DNA of 47,751 bases from an uncultured Eubacterium sp. (GCA_910584245.1 CAJTZF010000003.1:1-47751), one strand, 5' to 3'; shown: positions 34,364-44,265, counted from the stretch's first letter. Notes: generated by a model from the letters alone, not told the origin. Numbers and translations: made by a program.

Positions 34364-36207
34364 GTAAGATGTCAATCCGAAAAAGATTTTTTGTAACAAT
34401 GCGCGGTTTTGGGATTTTAAAACGGTATTGTCCCGGACTGGCACAGGGTAAAGCGTTATATGAGCTAATCAACTCCATACAGCCGTTTATCTCCGTCTGG
34501 TTTTCCGCACGGATTATCAACGAGATATGTACACAAAGAAGAGCGGCAACCATAGCAATATACGTTATTGGCGTCGTATTGACAAATTTTATTTTCTCTA
34601 TTCTAAAAAGTATTCTCGACCGGGTGTGCAATGAAAAAGAATCGCAAATGTGGAGCTGGTTCGGAAAAATATTTTCTGACAAGCAGATGTCTCTGGATTT
34701 TGACGATTTGGAAAATGCAAAAATCCAGCACATGCGGCAGGAGGCGGAAGAAAACCTCTATATGTTTGGTAACGGTTTAGCCCAGCTCGTATGGGGCACG
34801 TCCGCCCTCGTCCGCTCCCTTGTGAATATACTGGCGTCCGTCGCTATGACTGTAACCCTCTTTCTTTCCAGATCCGGAAATAAAGTTATAGACAACTCTG
34901 CCTGGATTTTAATTGTATTCGCTTGTATCCTTTTGGGCGGCTTCAGCAACTCCAAAGCAACGGTAAAAGAAAACGAAGTCTTCATGAAATGGTGCAAAGA
35001 TACGGTCTGGTTCAACCGGGTATTTATGTTTTTTGGAAAAGAACTGTATATGAATCCCGAAAAGGCAAAAGATGTCCGAATATATAACCAGAACACGATT
35101 GCCGCAAAAGTGCTGGATAAGCTCATTCAACACGACAGAGAAAATCAAACCGCCCTTTTTAAAATGTCCATCTTTCCCGCTATGGCAAATATCATCATCG
35201 GACTGGCAAACACCGTATGCTATCTATTTGTCGCAGTAAAAGCATTTTTCGGCGCTTTTGGTGCAGGCAGCATCGTGCAGTATGTCGCAGTTTTGTCACG
35301 GCTTGGCGACGGATTACAGGAATTGATGTATGTACTGTCGGATAATGAAGTGTATTGCATCCATTTGCAAAAATTATTTGAATATATGGATATACCGAAT
35401 CATATGTACCAGGGCTCGCTAACTGTCGAAAAAAGGGATGACAACGAATATGACGTGGAATTCCGGGATGTGTCCTTCCAATATCCAAATACTGGCACAT
35501 ACGCTCTCAGACATGTAAACTTAAAATTCAAAACCGGGGAAAAACTAGCTGTCGTAGGCATGAATGGATCGGGCAAAACTACGTTTATTAAGCTGATGTG
35601 CCGTTTATACGACCCGACCGAAGGTGAAATATTACTTAACGGGGTAAACATTCAAAAATATGACTACGATGAGTACAGGTCAATCTTCTCCGTCGTTTTT
35701 CAGGATTTCCGCCTGTTTGCTTTCGGCCTTGGACAAAACGTCGCTGCCAGCGCTGATTATGACAGCGGACATGTACTCGAGTGCCTAAAAAGGGCAGGAT
35801 TTGACGAACGGCTAAAGACGATGCCAAATGGCATAAAGACCTGTCTCTACAAAGACTTCGATACCGATGGTGTGGAAATATCCGGCGGGGAAGCACAAAA
35901 AATCGCCCTTGCCCGCGCACTCTACAAAGATGCGCCCTTTATCATACTCGATGAACCAACTGCTGCTCTCGACCCTATTTCAGAATACGAGGTTTACAGC
36001 AGATTTAATGAAATCGCCGGCGGTAAAACGGCGGTCTATATCAGCCACCGCCTCGCGTCCTGCCGTTTCTGCGACAAAATCGCCGTATTCCATAAGGGAG
36101 AAGTAATGCAAAAGGGCACACATGAGGAGCTCCTTGCTAACATTAATGGCAAATACTATGAGCTCTGGAACGCCCAGTCGCAATACTATACACCGCATAC
36201 CAAATAA
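34360..36207 (+). CDS. ABC exporter half-transporter, second of a pair
   Basis: A 615-residue fused ABC exporter similar in layout to its upstream partner. Membrane domain about 1-330, NBD about 355-595: Walker A GMNGSGKTT, Q-loop FQDFRLFAF, signature VEISGGEAQKIALARAL, Walker B FIILDEPTAALDP and H-loop VYISHRLAS. Both NBDs therefore keep ATP-binding and hydrolysis residues, so neither appears to be a degenerate site. The ATG overlaps the upstream stop by four bases, implying coupling and a heterodimeric transporter. A terminator follows at 36214-36254. No biosynthetic, precursor-peptide or immunity gene is found in the operon, so cargo could be a chromosomally distant peptide or a toxic compound. 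Confidence 0.9.
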   Translation: MSKMSIRKRFFVTMRGFGILKRYCPGLAQGKALYELINSIQPFISVWFSARIINEICTQRRAATIAIYVIGVVLTNFIFSILKSILDRVCNEKESQMWSWFGKIFSDKQMSLDFDDLENAKIQHMRQEAEENLYMFGNGLAQLVWGTSALVRSLVNILASVAMTVTLFLSRSGNKVIDNSAWILIVFACILLGGFSNSKATVKENEVFMKWCKDTVWFNRVFMFFGKELYMNPEKAKDVRIYNQNTIAAKVLDKLIQHDRENQTALFKMSIFPAMANIIIGLANTVCYLFVAVKAFFGAFGAGSIVQYVAVLSRLGDGLQELMYVLSDNEVYCIHLQKLFEYMDIPNHMYQGSLTVEKRDDNEYDVEFRDVSFQYPNTGTYALRHVNLKFKTGEKLAVVGMNGSGKTTFIKLMCRLYDPTEGEILLNGVNIQKYDYDEYRSIFSVVFQDFRLFAFGLGQNVAASADYDSGHVLECLKRAGFDERLKTMPNGIKTCLYKDFDTDGVEISGGEAQKIALARALYKDAPFIILDEPTAALDPISEYEVYSRFNEIAGGKTAVYISHRLASCRFCDKIAVFHKGEVMQKGTHEELLANINGKYYELWNAQSQYYTPHTK

Positions 36208-36213
36208 AAAACT

Positions 36214-36254
36214 ACCGCCTGCGCCCCCTTTGTCCTACTGTCAGCGCAGGCGGT
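36214..36254. terminator. Intrinsic terminator between ABC operon and sigma-factor gene
   Basis: ACCGCCTGCGC and GCGCAGGCGGT form a perfect 11-bp GC-rich stem around a 19-base loop, with T's on the plus side and an A-run before the stem that gives T's on the minus strand. It serves the convergent ABC operon and sigma-factor gene. Confidence 0.85.
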
Positions 36255-36257
36255 TTC

Positions 36258-37100
36258 CTACGCATTTCCTACAACAGAAAAGGACGTTCCCTTTAAAAAA
36301 TCTTCAATAAACTTCTTCAAGCTCTCTGGCGACTGATAGGTTTTGCAGAAGGAAAACTCATGGGAAATGCCGTCGATCTCCTCCATCGCCTCCTTCACCT
36401 CCCGCATTTCTTTTGGTACAGCCGCTGTAAAATCCAAATGGGCCGGATTGATTCTGTGATTCTGGACCGCATAATTTACCCTGTCTGTACAGTGGCACGT
36501 ACCGCCCCCATATTCACCACAGTATTCCTTTAAGAAATCTCCCACTTTCTTGCGGATCCTGGACAGGCGCTGGCGGTACGCCTCCGGCGTAATTTCCAAA
36601 ATTTCTCCCGCAATCCGGCTGTCCAGCTTGAACATAGTGCCCAGAATAAAAATACAGCGGCTCTCGGCGTCGAGACACTGAAGCATTACATTGGTACAGG
36701 AAAACTTTAATTCCTCCGCCAAAATAGACCGCTCCACGTTCTGCGTCAAATCGGGCACATTTTTGATATCCGCATTCCGGATATCATCCCCGTAAAACTC
36801 AAAACTAAGCGGGAATTTCGCAAACATGTGCTTTTTGTAATTTTTCAGATGGTTTGACGCAATGCGGAATACCCAGGTCGAAAAAGAACTTTCCCCTTTA
36901 AAAGAGATTAAATGCGTGACGACTTTCAATAAAATATCCTGCGTTGCATCCTCCGCATCCTGAAATGTTCCCAGCATGCGCAGCGAAAGATTGAATGCCA
37001 GGTCCTGTACACTGAGAATAACCGTCTCAAGGGCCTTTTTGTCACCGGATGTGGCTTTTTGGATCAAATCCAACAATTCTTCGTTTGTCAATAGGTTCAT
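36258..37100 (-). CDS. ECF-type sigma factor with C-terminal Cys-containing extension
   Basis: A 280-residue sigma-70-family protein. Sigma region 2 (about 20-95) has the DAEDATQDILLKV helix and STWVFRIASNHLKNYKK. Region 4 (about 135-190) carries AGEILEITPEAYRQRLSRIRKK, given here as ITPEAYRQRLSRIRKK. A further 90 residues follow, starting with CGEYGGGTCHCTDRV, a likely zinc-binding motif, and ending in a tail of unclear fold. Classic ECF sigmas are about 170-190 residues, so this is an extended type in which the tail may replace an anti-sigma factor. No anti-sigma gene is adjacent. The gene is monocistronic, with its upstream region holding an inverted repeat. What it regulates is unknown. 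Confidence 0.85.
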   Translation of the reverse strand: MNLLTNEELLDLIQKATSGDKKALETVILSVQDLAFNLSLRMLGTFQDAEDATQDILLKVVTHLISFKGESSFSTWVFRIASNHLKNYKKHMFAKFPLSFEFYGDDIRNADIKNVPDLTQNVERSILAEELKFSCTNVMLQCLDAESRCIFILGTMFKLDSRIAGEILEITPEAYRQRLSRIRKKVGDFLKEYCGEYGGGTCHCTDRVNYAVQNHRINPAHLDFTAAVPKEMREVKEAMEEIDGISHEFSFCKTYQSPESLKKFIEDFLKGTSFSVVGNA

Positions 37101-37132
37101 GTTTCCTCATTTCTGAAGTGCAAGTAAGATTT

Positions 37133-37212
37133 TATACGGGAGACATGTCAAAAGCGCGCCCGCGCCCGACGACAAATCTTGCGGCACTCCTAGGCAAAAT
37201 TTTTCCCGTATA
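37133..37212. promoter_or_regulatory. Spaced inverted repeat upstream of sigma-factor gene
   Basis: TATACGGGA (37133-37141) and TCCCGTATA (37204-37212) are a perfect 9-bp inverted repeat 62 bp apart in the 177-bp upstream region. TTGACA is also present on the minus strand near the first arm. It could be two binding sites or a looped structure for autoregulation; no proof. Confidence 0.35.
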
Positions 37213-37277
37213 TATAATTAGACAATCCTTTTTTGTCCGTGTGACAGGAAAAATAAAATTTTCTAAACAAGGGATCC

Positions 37278-38315
37278 CTATAAATAACAATCCAAAAAAT
37301 CCTCGACACTTGCGAAATGTTTTGAACTAATACCTATTTTTTTGTATTCAAGCAAATAGGTATTCAATGCATCGTCAAATACCGCAACATTGCTTTCTAA
37401 ATCCCCCGGACAATATTTATCCATCCGGTTAAACGGTTCAATCGCTACATCTTCTGCGATCTCATCTATCATAAGATGCAGCGAGGCCAGGTTCATAAAA
37501 GAAGAAAATACATCCTTTTTATCCGCCGCCTCCTCCATCTTATTTCTCCAGTTGGAAAACATCTCTTCATATGTACCGGCAATATTATTTTCAGATGGCT
37601 GTTCTTTTTCCTTTTCACGTTTTGTAAATACAACGGCAGAACGCAATAACGCCGTCAGGCTTCGCTTTAACCCAGCCGTTTCAGAAGCCGTAATAACACT
37701 ATATATGTTATCCACAAAACCGATAGGAAGAGGAAGTCCTTCCAATTCCTCAAACGTCCGTTTGACTCCCCTATGGAAATATTTTCTGTTTTCAATCATC
37801 ACGGCATTGAGTAAAAGCTCGATACAATAAGATGCATACAAGCGGACTTTTGAAATCGTTTCTGCAAGCATTGTATCAGCATAAACTTTTTTCGCATCCT
37901 TCATTAGATTATCCACACACTCAAAACGCTTTTCAGACTTCAGAACCAGATCCGCCCTTGACTTAAGTTCTTCCCATTTTGAAACAGCCGCGCGGTCCGC
38001 CACATATACGATTTCCGAATCCATCAGCTTTGCCAGATGCGCATGCCTGCACTGCGCTTCCTCCTCAAGCATGTTCCATGTCGTGCAATAAATATCGTAT
38101 CCGACCATATTGTCGTCTATAATAAATCCATCGGAAAGCTGCCACCCCGCATCGTCATTAATTAATATCATCAAATCCAAATCTGACTTATCGTGGATAT
38201 CCCCCGTGCATACAGAACCATAAACGCCAATTAGCGCCAGTGACCCGGGGCACACGGTTTCCGCCTTCTTTATAACAGCATGTATAATTTTTTGATTTAC
38301 GTCGCTTAGTTTCAT
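37278..38315 (-). CDS. Nucleotidyltransferase-domain protein
   Basis: A 345-residue protein with an N-terminal polymerase-beta-type nucleotidyltransferase core. The motif GVYGSVCTGDIHDKSDLDLMIL contains the GS and the metal-binding DxD, with a third acidic residue likely in VGYDIYC. The remaining 240 residues are mostly helical and resemble the C-terminal substrate-binding part of aminoglycoside-type nucleotidyltransferases, but no subfamily is clear. Such proteins transfer AMP or UMP to small molecules or proteins. It has no HEPN partner gene of the MNT/HEPN toxin-antitoxin type next to it. A clear promoter lies 44 bp upstream. The gene ends 177 bp before the sigma-factor gene. Confidence 0.82.
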   Translation of the reverse strand: MKLSDVNQKIIHAVIKKAETVCPGSLALIGVYGSVCTGDIHDKSDLDLMILINDDAGWQLSDGFIIDDNMVGYDIYCTTWNMLEEEAQCRHAHLAKLMDSEIVYVADRAAVSKWEELKSRADLVLKSEKRFECVDNLMKDAKKVYADTMLAETISKVRLYASYCIELLLNAVMIENRKYFHRGVKRTFEELEGLPLPIGFVDNIYSVITASETAGLKRSLTALLRSAVVFTKREKEKEQPSENNIAGTYEEMFSNWRNKMEEAADKKDVFSSFMNLASLHLMIDEIAEDVAIEPFNRMDKYCPGDLESNVAVFDDALNTYLLEYKKIGISSKHFASVEDFLDCYL

Positions 38316-38358
38316 ATACTTATTTATACCACTCTTTCCAACAATAATTGTGATTCAA

Positions 38359-38387
38359 ATTATAAGCGATTTTTCTTAGGAAATCAA
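38359..38387 (-). promoter_or_regulatory. Sigma-A promoter for the nucleotidyltransferase gene
   Basis: On the minus strand TTGATT (38382-38387), a 17-bp spacer and consensus TATAAT (38359-38364) precede the ATG by 44 bases. The rest of the 302-bp gap up to the BspA-like gene holds its terminator (38497-38535). A 30-codon frame without start codon is also there, and I do not call it. Confidence 0.7.
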
Positions 38388-38496
38388 CCACTTATTCCCG
38401 TATCTCCAATACGATTCTTCCTGGCACTTCCAACCAACTACGCGCTATTTCGCATTCACTAAAGTCCTCCGGATAACTTTTCCGATAAACATAAAA

Positions 38497-38535
38497 AACC
38501 CTTGCAAATGATCATGCCTATCACTTACAAGGGTT
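38497..38535 (-). terminator. Intrinsic terminator of the BspA-like gene
   Basis: On the minus strand AACCCTTGTAAGTGAT, a 7-base loop and ATCATTTGCAAGGGTT form a 16-bp stem with two G-U pairs, followed by TTTTTAT. It lies 83 bp after the stop of the large surface-protein gene. Confidence 0.88.
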
Positions 38536-38617
38536 CTTATCTTATTACTTAAACGATATAGTAACTCCCGTTGTTTTCTGTCCGTTACTTCTCTTCTAAA
38601 TTAACAATAGCGGTCTC

Positions 38618-41600
38618 TTATTTTATCTTTATCTTCTTCGTCGCTTTCTTTCCTGAACTCGCTGTCACGGTAATCTTTACTGTGCCTTTCTTCAAGCCGG
38701 TTACATAACCGTACTCATCTACCTTTGCCACCGCCGTCTTATTACAGGAATAAGTGATCGAATCCGTAGATTTCGCTGGCTTTAAGGAAACGGTCAAACG
38801 CGCCGTCTTACCTCTCTTTATTGTCTTTGGCGCTTTGAGCACTACCTTTTTCGCCTTAACCTGCTTCTTCTGAACAATGACTGTAATCGTCGCTTTCTTC
38901 TTCGAAACTGCTGTCGCAGTAATCTTTGCCGTACCTTTTTTCTTCGCGGAAAGAACACCATTCGCATTGACTGTTACGATTTTTGTCTTATTGGACTTAT
39001 ATGTCAGCGTATCCGTCGAATTTTTTGGCGTCAGATTTGCCCGAAGCGTTACGGTCTGGCCTTTCGCCATATAAAGCTTCTTAGCGCCGGCTCTGTTCTT
39101 TGCCATGAGCGCCACCTTACTTGCCGGGCATTTTACCACGACACTACAGGAAGCTGCTCTTCCCGTGTTCGTCTTTACTGTGATCGTTGCCGTCCCCGGA
39201 GCCACTGCGCGAACCAGTCCGCTCTCACTCACAGTAGCAACCTCCGGTCTTGCAGACGTATAAGTATAGGTCACACTCTCATTGGCGTTGGCAGGCTGGA
39301 TTTGCGGATTCAGCTGGTGCGTGCCGCCGACATTCAGCGTGAGCTCCTTATCTACTGTGATGCCGGTTATGCGAATTACTTTTCCCGGAACCGTTATCGT
39401 CACCGAAGCGCTGACGCCGGATTTCGCCACACCTGTCAGCACGGCAGTTCCGGCTGCAACCGCTTTTACTGTCACACTCTGGGTGTTTGATTTCGTCACC
39501 GAAACCACACCTTCGTTGCTGCTGATCCAAGTAATCGTATCCGTCGAATCGACCGGTGATACAAAAAATCCTTTCGTATCGCTGGCATTCGTGTTTTTAC
39601 TAAGCGTCAGCTCCTTGCCGATTTCAAGCTTGAAATCACCGCAGAGCAGCTTAAGCTCCTTCGCAGGAGACAGTACATTCACGGTAACTTCCTTCGATGC
39701 GACCGTATCCTTTTCTTTTGAAATAGCGACAACTGCTCCCGTTCCTTTTTTCAGTGCTGTCACAATACCATTTTCATCTACAGAAATCATTCCCTCGCCC
39801 TTTGTCACTTTCCATGTCACATCCTGTGAAGCCTTTGACGGCTTTACCTGCGCAGCGAGCGGAACAGTCTCTCCGATATTGAGCGTCAGCTTCTTCTCGC
39901 CTTTCTCATTTACCTCGATCTGGTCACCACTCACGTCCACCGAAGTCGGTGTGTAGCTGAATGCGTTTTCCACGTGGAAGAAAAACTGCAATTTTGCGCT
40001 GCTGCCCCGGGCAGTTACAGTAATGGACGCGTCTCCTTCTGCCAACGCCTTAAACGTTCCGTCTTCATTCACCGATACAACATCCGGATCCGAAGACGTA
40101 AACACACAGCTTTCTCCGTAAGATGAAATTTGTTCTTCCGTATAATCCGTATTGCCATAGTTCATTTTGATAACGAGCTTATCCGTGTCTCCGATTGATA
40201 ATCCGTACGGACTGCCCGACGAATTTGGTTTTAAATTTGTGTCCAAAAACGTTCCCGCTGTCGAGCAGGACATTCCGTTCGCCGCGACAGGAATCACGCT
40301 GTACACATGAACCGTATCTGTCTTCTCACCGGATTTGACAGTCACAGTGGCATCTCCGATTTCTGTTGTCTTAACAAGCGCGGTGGCAATTCCGCTGCCC
40401 CTCTCGTATTTCTGGTCTTCAATTGTTACCGCAGGGCTGCTGGACGTCCACTCCACATCATCTGTCGTCTCCAAAGGATTGAGGTTTGCCGTCAGCCTTA
40501 CCCCTTTGGTGGACGGATCTTTGCCAAGAGGCATATACAAAATCTTCCCTGAACCATTTTCCACATACATAGCCGGATTGTTTTTTACGTAAGCGTCCTC
40601 TGCGGCGGAGAGAACGACGGATTCTGTCGGCTGCTCCTCTACCTTCACTTGAAACTCAAGTGTGTGTGGACTGATCATATAGGAATCTGAAATTGCGTAC
40701 TGATGGCTGGTCCCAACCTCTACTCTCACATTTACCGGCTCCGATATGTACTCCGTTCCATAGAGGATAAAGGAATGAGGATCATCATTGGTATTGAACT
40801 CCGCGTACATTCCCTTATAGGCATTGTCTTTTCCGAGGATACTCTTGTATTGCTCATTTCCTATATCCACCATGATATTGACCGCTCCGTTTAAGTTATC
40901 CTTATTGATGGCATTGATGGGAAGCCGCTTGCTTGAACCGATTGGCAAAATTACCGTCTGCGCCTTATCATACTCAAATGTCAGTGTCGGGTCCGCATCG
41001 CTTATATATTTGCCAAACACCCCGGAAATCATATCCTTTTTCACCGTGGCACTGGCTGGAAGTGTTACGGAAACGATATTTAGTACGTCTTTGAGCACAT
41101 TGGATCCGACGCTTGCCGTCGTTTTCTGGAATGCAATTGTCTTTAAATAAGTACACTGCTCAAATAAGCTGTCTGGAATATGAACGAACGGCGCATCCGT
41201 CATATTAACCGTTACCACATTCGTTTGTTTAAATGCCCCTGCCCCGATGCTCTCAAGCTTCGTGGCAGCTGTAAAGTCGATCTCATTCAGTCCCTTTTTC
41301 TTCTCACCCTTCGTTCCATAGTCCTCTAAATTCCTCCAGTATTTATATGTTTTTCCCGTATTCTCGTCGTATATCTCCCGCTGTTTCAGCTCCTGCACCG
41401 AACACTTGGCAAATGCTTCTTTCCCAACTGTCAAAAGGCTCGTAGGAAACCGGATACTGTCGAGTGAATAACAGCCCGAAAATGCATTTTCCCCTATACT
41501 TTCCACACTTGTGCCAAACGAACTTCCGCCCCGTGTTTGAAGAAGCAAGTTGTGGCAGTTAGCAAACGCGTAGTTTCCAATTTTCTTCACACTATCTGGA

Positions 41601-44218
41601 ATCACAATTGACCGAAGTCCGTAATAATCATAATATTTCGCTGTATTTTGGGTATTCAGGGCATTCAGCACTTCTCCGCCGGCCCCCGAAAAGGTATTCG
41701 CCTTAATTTCCGTCAGATTTTGGGACAGCGTAACCCGGTTCAAATTGATACATTTCTCAAAGGCGCTTTCTCCCAGATTATCATCAATCACTGTGTCAGG
41801 GAGAATTACATCCTGTAAACCGAACACGTAACTTAATTCATAATTACGGGAGCGGGCATTTTTCACATACACATCATCCACGGTATTTCCAGAACCGATT
41901 GCAATTTTCGACCAGACGGCTTCCGCCCCGTCAACTGGTTCTTTCGTAACCGTACCTTCCGAAACCTCCCTCTTTTCCAACGCACCGGACATAGTAAACA
42001 ACCTGTTCTGATAGGCATCTGTCACCGTATCATACGTGTCATATACTTCCAATGTCTGGCTACCCGGAGAGGCAGACGGCTGTTCACCTGGATCGGATAT
42101 GTAAAGCTGTTTTGCCAAGAGATAGACCACCTCATATTTTTCTTTTCCACTCGTCGTCAACTGCTTTAACAATTCATCATAACTACCCTGTTCCAGTTCA
42201 CCTTTTGCAACGATATCTTCCTCATTTATGTAGCCAATCCTGCAAAAATTAGTATCCTTTCCAGCATTTTGATAATCATATAAAAGGAACGTACTCAATC
42301 CAACCGCGTAATCCTCTTTAACGGCGCCTTTCTTTACAAAAACCTCTCCTCCATACACCGTGAAACTGCTCTGGATGCCACAGCCGTAAAATGCTTTGTT
42401 TCCGATGGAAAGCAATCCATCCTTAAACTGCGCCGTACCTTCTTTAACGGTAATTCCGCTGCCATCCTTATATCCGACCGTGTGCAGACGGGACTGGTTC
42501 GCAAATGCCTCCGCCCCAATACTATCCAGGTCGCCAGAAACAATGACCTTCTCAAGTCCTGCCCCGGATTTCTGTGAAGTGCCGGTGGAATTATAAAATG
42601 CCTTGTCTGGAATATGGACAATCCCGGGCCCAAGATCCGCCGACCGGAGCGCATAATTATCTGCAAACACGCTCGTTCCTATTGTCACCACGCTATCGGG
42701 GAGGATGACCTCCCTCAATCCCGAAATCACTTTCTTATCCTTATACAAATTTTTTGTTTCCACATTTAATACTTTTTCAACCTCATAACAACCGGCAAAC
42801 GCGCGGTCCCCGATCGACGTCAAATGCCTGAGGTCTTTTAGGAAGCTTGTTGTATATAAGCTCTTGCACTTATAAAACGCGTCTTCCCCGATCGTCTCGA
42901 GCGCAGACCCTTCTGGTATTATAATCAGGCTCCCATTCAGGAAATCACACTCGCTAAACGTTTTATTCTTAATCTCTTTCAATGACTTGGGAAGACGGAT
43001 GCTGACGAGCGCACTTCTTGAAAATGCTCCTTCCCCAATCTCTGTGCATCTCTCTGGTATGTCGATCGACAGTAATGAACTCGAACTAAAGGCCATCAAT
43101 TCCATTTCTTCAAGCGACTCTGGCAGCGTCAGCACTCCACGCCACTTTGAAATTGCAAACCCATGCTGGTTAATCTTTGTCAATTTCGTACAGCCGCTCA
43201 GATCCAGCCCGGCTAATGTAGCACCTTGGAAGCATCCATTTCCAATATATGTAATATTCTCCGGCAGACGCTTTTCGCCTTCCGCGCCTTTCCCGATTAT
43301 GTACATCGTAAGCCCTTCTACATTCTCGCCGCTTTCATCTTTACCAGCCCCCGCTCCCGAAAAAAGAGCACTGCTCAAATAGGCCAGTTCGTTTTGCAGT
43401 CCTGCCCTTCCAAGGCTCTTACAGTTTTGGAACGCATTGGCGCCAATATTTCCGGCTGTTTTTATCGGAATCTCGATTTCCTTGAGCGACTCACAGGAAG
43501 CAAATGCATACTCCCCGATCTTTAATTCGTCCTGACGCGTCCCATATGGCGCAAAAGATATTTGCTGAATACTCGAACAGCTGCTAAAAGCAGATGCCCC
43601 CACTTCATCCACATTGGCCAGATCCACGATTCCGTCTGCGCCGCTTCCGATCACGAGTGTTTTCAGTTTCAGGCACGATTCAAACGCATTTGCCCCGATC
43701 TTCTTTACGCTCCCCGGCAAAATAATTTTTTCCAGCGCCTTACACGCGGCAAACTCATGCGCCGGCACTTCCGTCAGGGCATTGGCAAACGCAGCGCCTG
43801 ACAAATCTATTTCGGTCGCGGATCTCGCCCAGCCAATACCGTCCACATTTGTTATTGTCAAACCAGAAAAATTAATACGTCCGCTAAACTCTGTCAAATA
43901 CGTCCCGTATACATCCTTCGTATATTCTTCAGATGTATATTCCGACAAAATATCACTTGCCGGTTTACCGGATAACTGTTCTGTCTCGCCCAGTCTTTGC
44001 GCATTCGCCAGAATCTTATAAAAACGCAAAACCTCGGTATCTTTTACATAGCGTTCGTCCAAGATCGAATTTGTTTCCATCGTACTGCTTGTCGAGGCCG
44101 CCTCCACCTCCTGGACAACTAACGGATTTCCTTTAACTTGCAGCCCCCCCGTGACAAGTGCCGCCGCAAGTGAAACACTTAAAATCCGTTTTCGCAATCG
44201 CGTGCTTCTCCTTTTCAT
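38618..44218 (-). CDS. Very large BspA-like leucine-rich-repeat surface protein with Big_2 domains
   Basis: A 1866-residue exported protein. A basic signal peptide (about 1-40, RILSVSLAAALVTGG) is followed by a long region of BspA/TpLRR-type repeats (about 100-1130). The units show patterns such as IGANAFESCLKLKTLVI, VGASAFSSCSSIQQISF and IGNYAFANCHNLL, separated by a few spacers. From about 1230 to the end there are six or seven bacterial Ig-like (Big_2) domains, for example VTWKVTKGEGMISVDENG and LTYKSNKTKIVTVNANG, often with Lys-rich ends. There is no LPxTG motif or other visible sorting signal, so attachment may be by charge (C-terminus KKATKKIKIK). Such proteins are linked to adhesion to host or mucus. 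The gene has its own promoter and terminator. GGAAAGGAG precedes the ATG. Confidence 0.93.
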   Translation of the reverse strand: MKRRSTRLRKRILSVSLAAALVTGGLQVKGNPLVVQEVEAASTSSTMETNSILDERYVKDTEVLRFYKILANAQRLGETEQLSGKPASDILSEYTSEEYTKDVYGTYLTEFSGRINFSGLTITNVDGIGWARSATEIDLSGAAFANALTEVPAHEFAACKALEKIILPGSVKKIGANAFESCLKLKTLVIGSGADGIVDLANVDEVGASAFSSCSSIQQISFAPYGTRQDELKIGEYAFASCESLKEIEIPIKTAGNIGANAFQNCKSLGRAGLQNELAYLSSALFSGAGAGKDESGENVEGLTMYIIGKGAEGEKRLPENITYIGNGCFQGATLAGLDLSGCTKLTKINQHGFAISKWRGVLTLPESLEEMELMAFSSSSLLSIDIPERCTEIGEGAFSRSALVSIRLPKSLKEIKNKTFSECDFLNGSLIIIPEGSALETIGEDAFYKCKSLYTTSFLKDLRHLTSIGDRAFAGCYEVEKVLNVETKNLYKDKKVISGLREVILPDSVVTIGTSVFADNYALRSADLGPGIVHIPDKAFYNSTGTSQKSGAGLEKVIVSGDLDSIGAEAFANQSRLHTVGYKDGSGITVKEGTAQFKDGLLSIGNKAFYGCGIQSSFTVYGGEVFVKKGAVKEDYAVGLSTFLLYDYQNAGKDTNFCRIGYINEEDIVAKGELEQGSYDELLKQLTTSGKEKYEVVYLLAKQLYISDPGEQPSASPGSQTLEVYDTYDTVTDAYQNRLFTMSGALEKREVSEGTVTKEPVDGAEAVWSKIAIGSGNTVDDVYVKNARSRNYELSYVFGLQDVILPDTVIDDNLGESAFEKCINLNRVTLSQNLTEIKANTFSGAGGEVLNALNTQNTAKYYDYYGLRSIVIPDSVKKIGNYAFANCHNLLLQTRGGSSFGTSVESIGENAFSGCYSLDSIRFPTSLLTVGKEAFAKCSVQELKQREIYDENTGKTYKYWRNLEDYGTKGEKKKGLNEIDFTAATKLESIGAGAFKQTNVVTVNMTDAPFVHIPDSLFEQCTYLKTIAFQKTTASVGSNVLKDVLNIVSVTLPASATVKKDMISGVFGKYISDADPTLTFEYDKAQTVILPIGSSKRLPINAINKDNLNGAVNIMVDIGNEQYKSILGKDNAYKGMYAEFNTNDDPHSFILYGTEYISEPVNVRVEVGTSHQYAISDSYMISPHTLEFQVKVEEQPTESVVLSAAEDAYVKNNPAMYVENGSGKILYMPLGKDPSTKGVRLTANLNPLETTDDVEWTSSSPAVTIEDQKYERGSGIATALVKTTEIGDATVTVKSGEKTDTVHVYSVIPVAANGMSCSTAGTFLDTNLKPNSSGSPYGLSIGDTDKLVIKMNYGNTDYTEEQISSYGESCVFTSSDPDVVSVNEDGTFKALAEGDASITVTARGSSAKLQFFFHVENAFSYTPTSVDVSGDQIEVNEKGEKKLTLNIGETVPLAAQVKPSKASQDVTWKVTKGEGMISVDENGIVTALKKGTGAVVAISKEKDTVASKEVTVNVLSPAKELKLLCGDFKLEIGKELTLSKNTNASDTKGFFVSPVDSTDTITWISSNEGVVSVTKSNTQSVTVKAVAAGTAVLTGVAKSGVSASVTITVPGKVIRITGITVDKELTLNVGGTHQLNPQIQPANANESVTYTYTSARPEVATVSESGLVRAVAPGTATITVKTNTGRAASCSVVVKCPASKVALMAKNRAGAKKLYMAKGQTVTLRANLTPKNSTDTLTYKSNKTKIVTVNANGVLSAKKKGTAKITATAVSKKKATITVIVQKKQVKAKKVVLKAPKTIKRGKTARLTVSLKPAKSTDSITYSCNKTAVAKVDEYGYVTGLKKGTVKITVTASSGKKATKKIKIK

Positions 44219-44265
44219 ATTGTGTGTCTCCTTTCCGTGTAAAAATCACACATACATATATAACC

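Noticed and set aside
38390..38500. A 30-codon minus-strand open stretch reading like YPEDFSECEIARSW upstream of the nucleotidyltransferase gene
   Set aside because: No start codon or ribosome binding site, it overlaps the terminator, and no family is recognisable; could be a gene remnant but cannot be supported.
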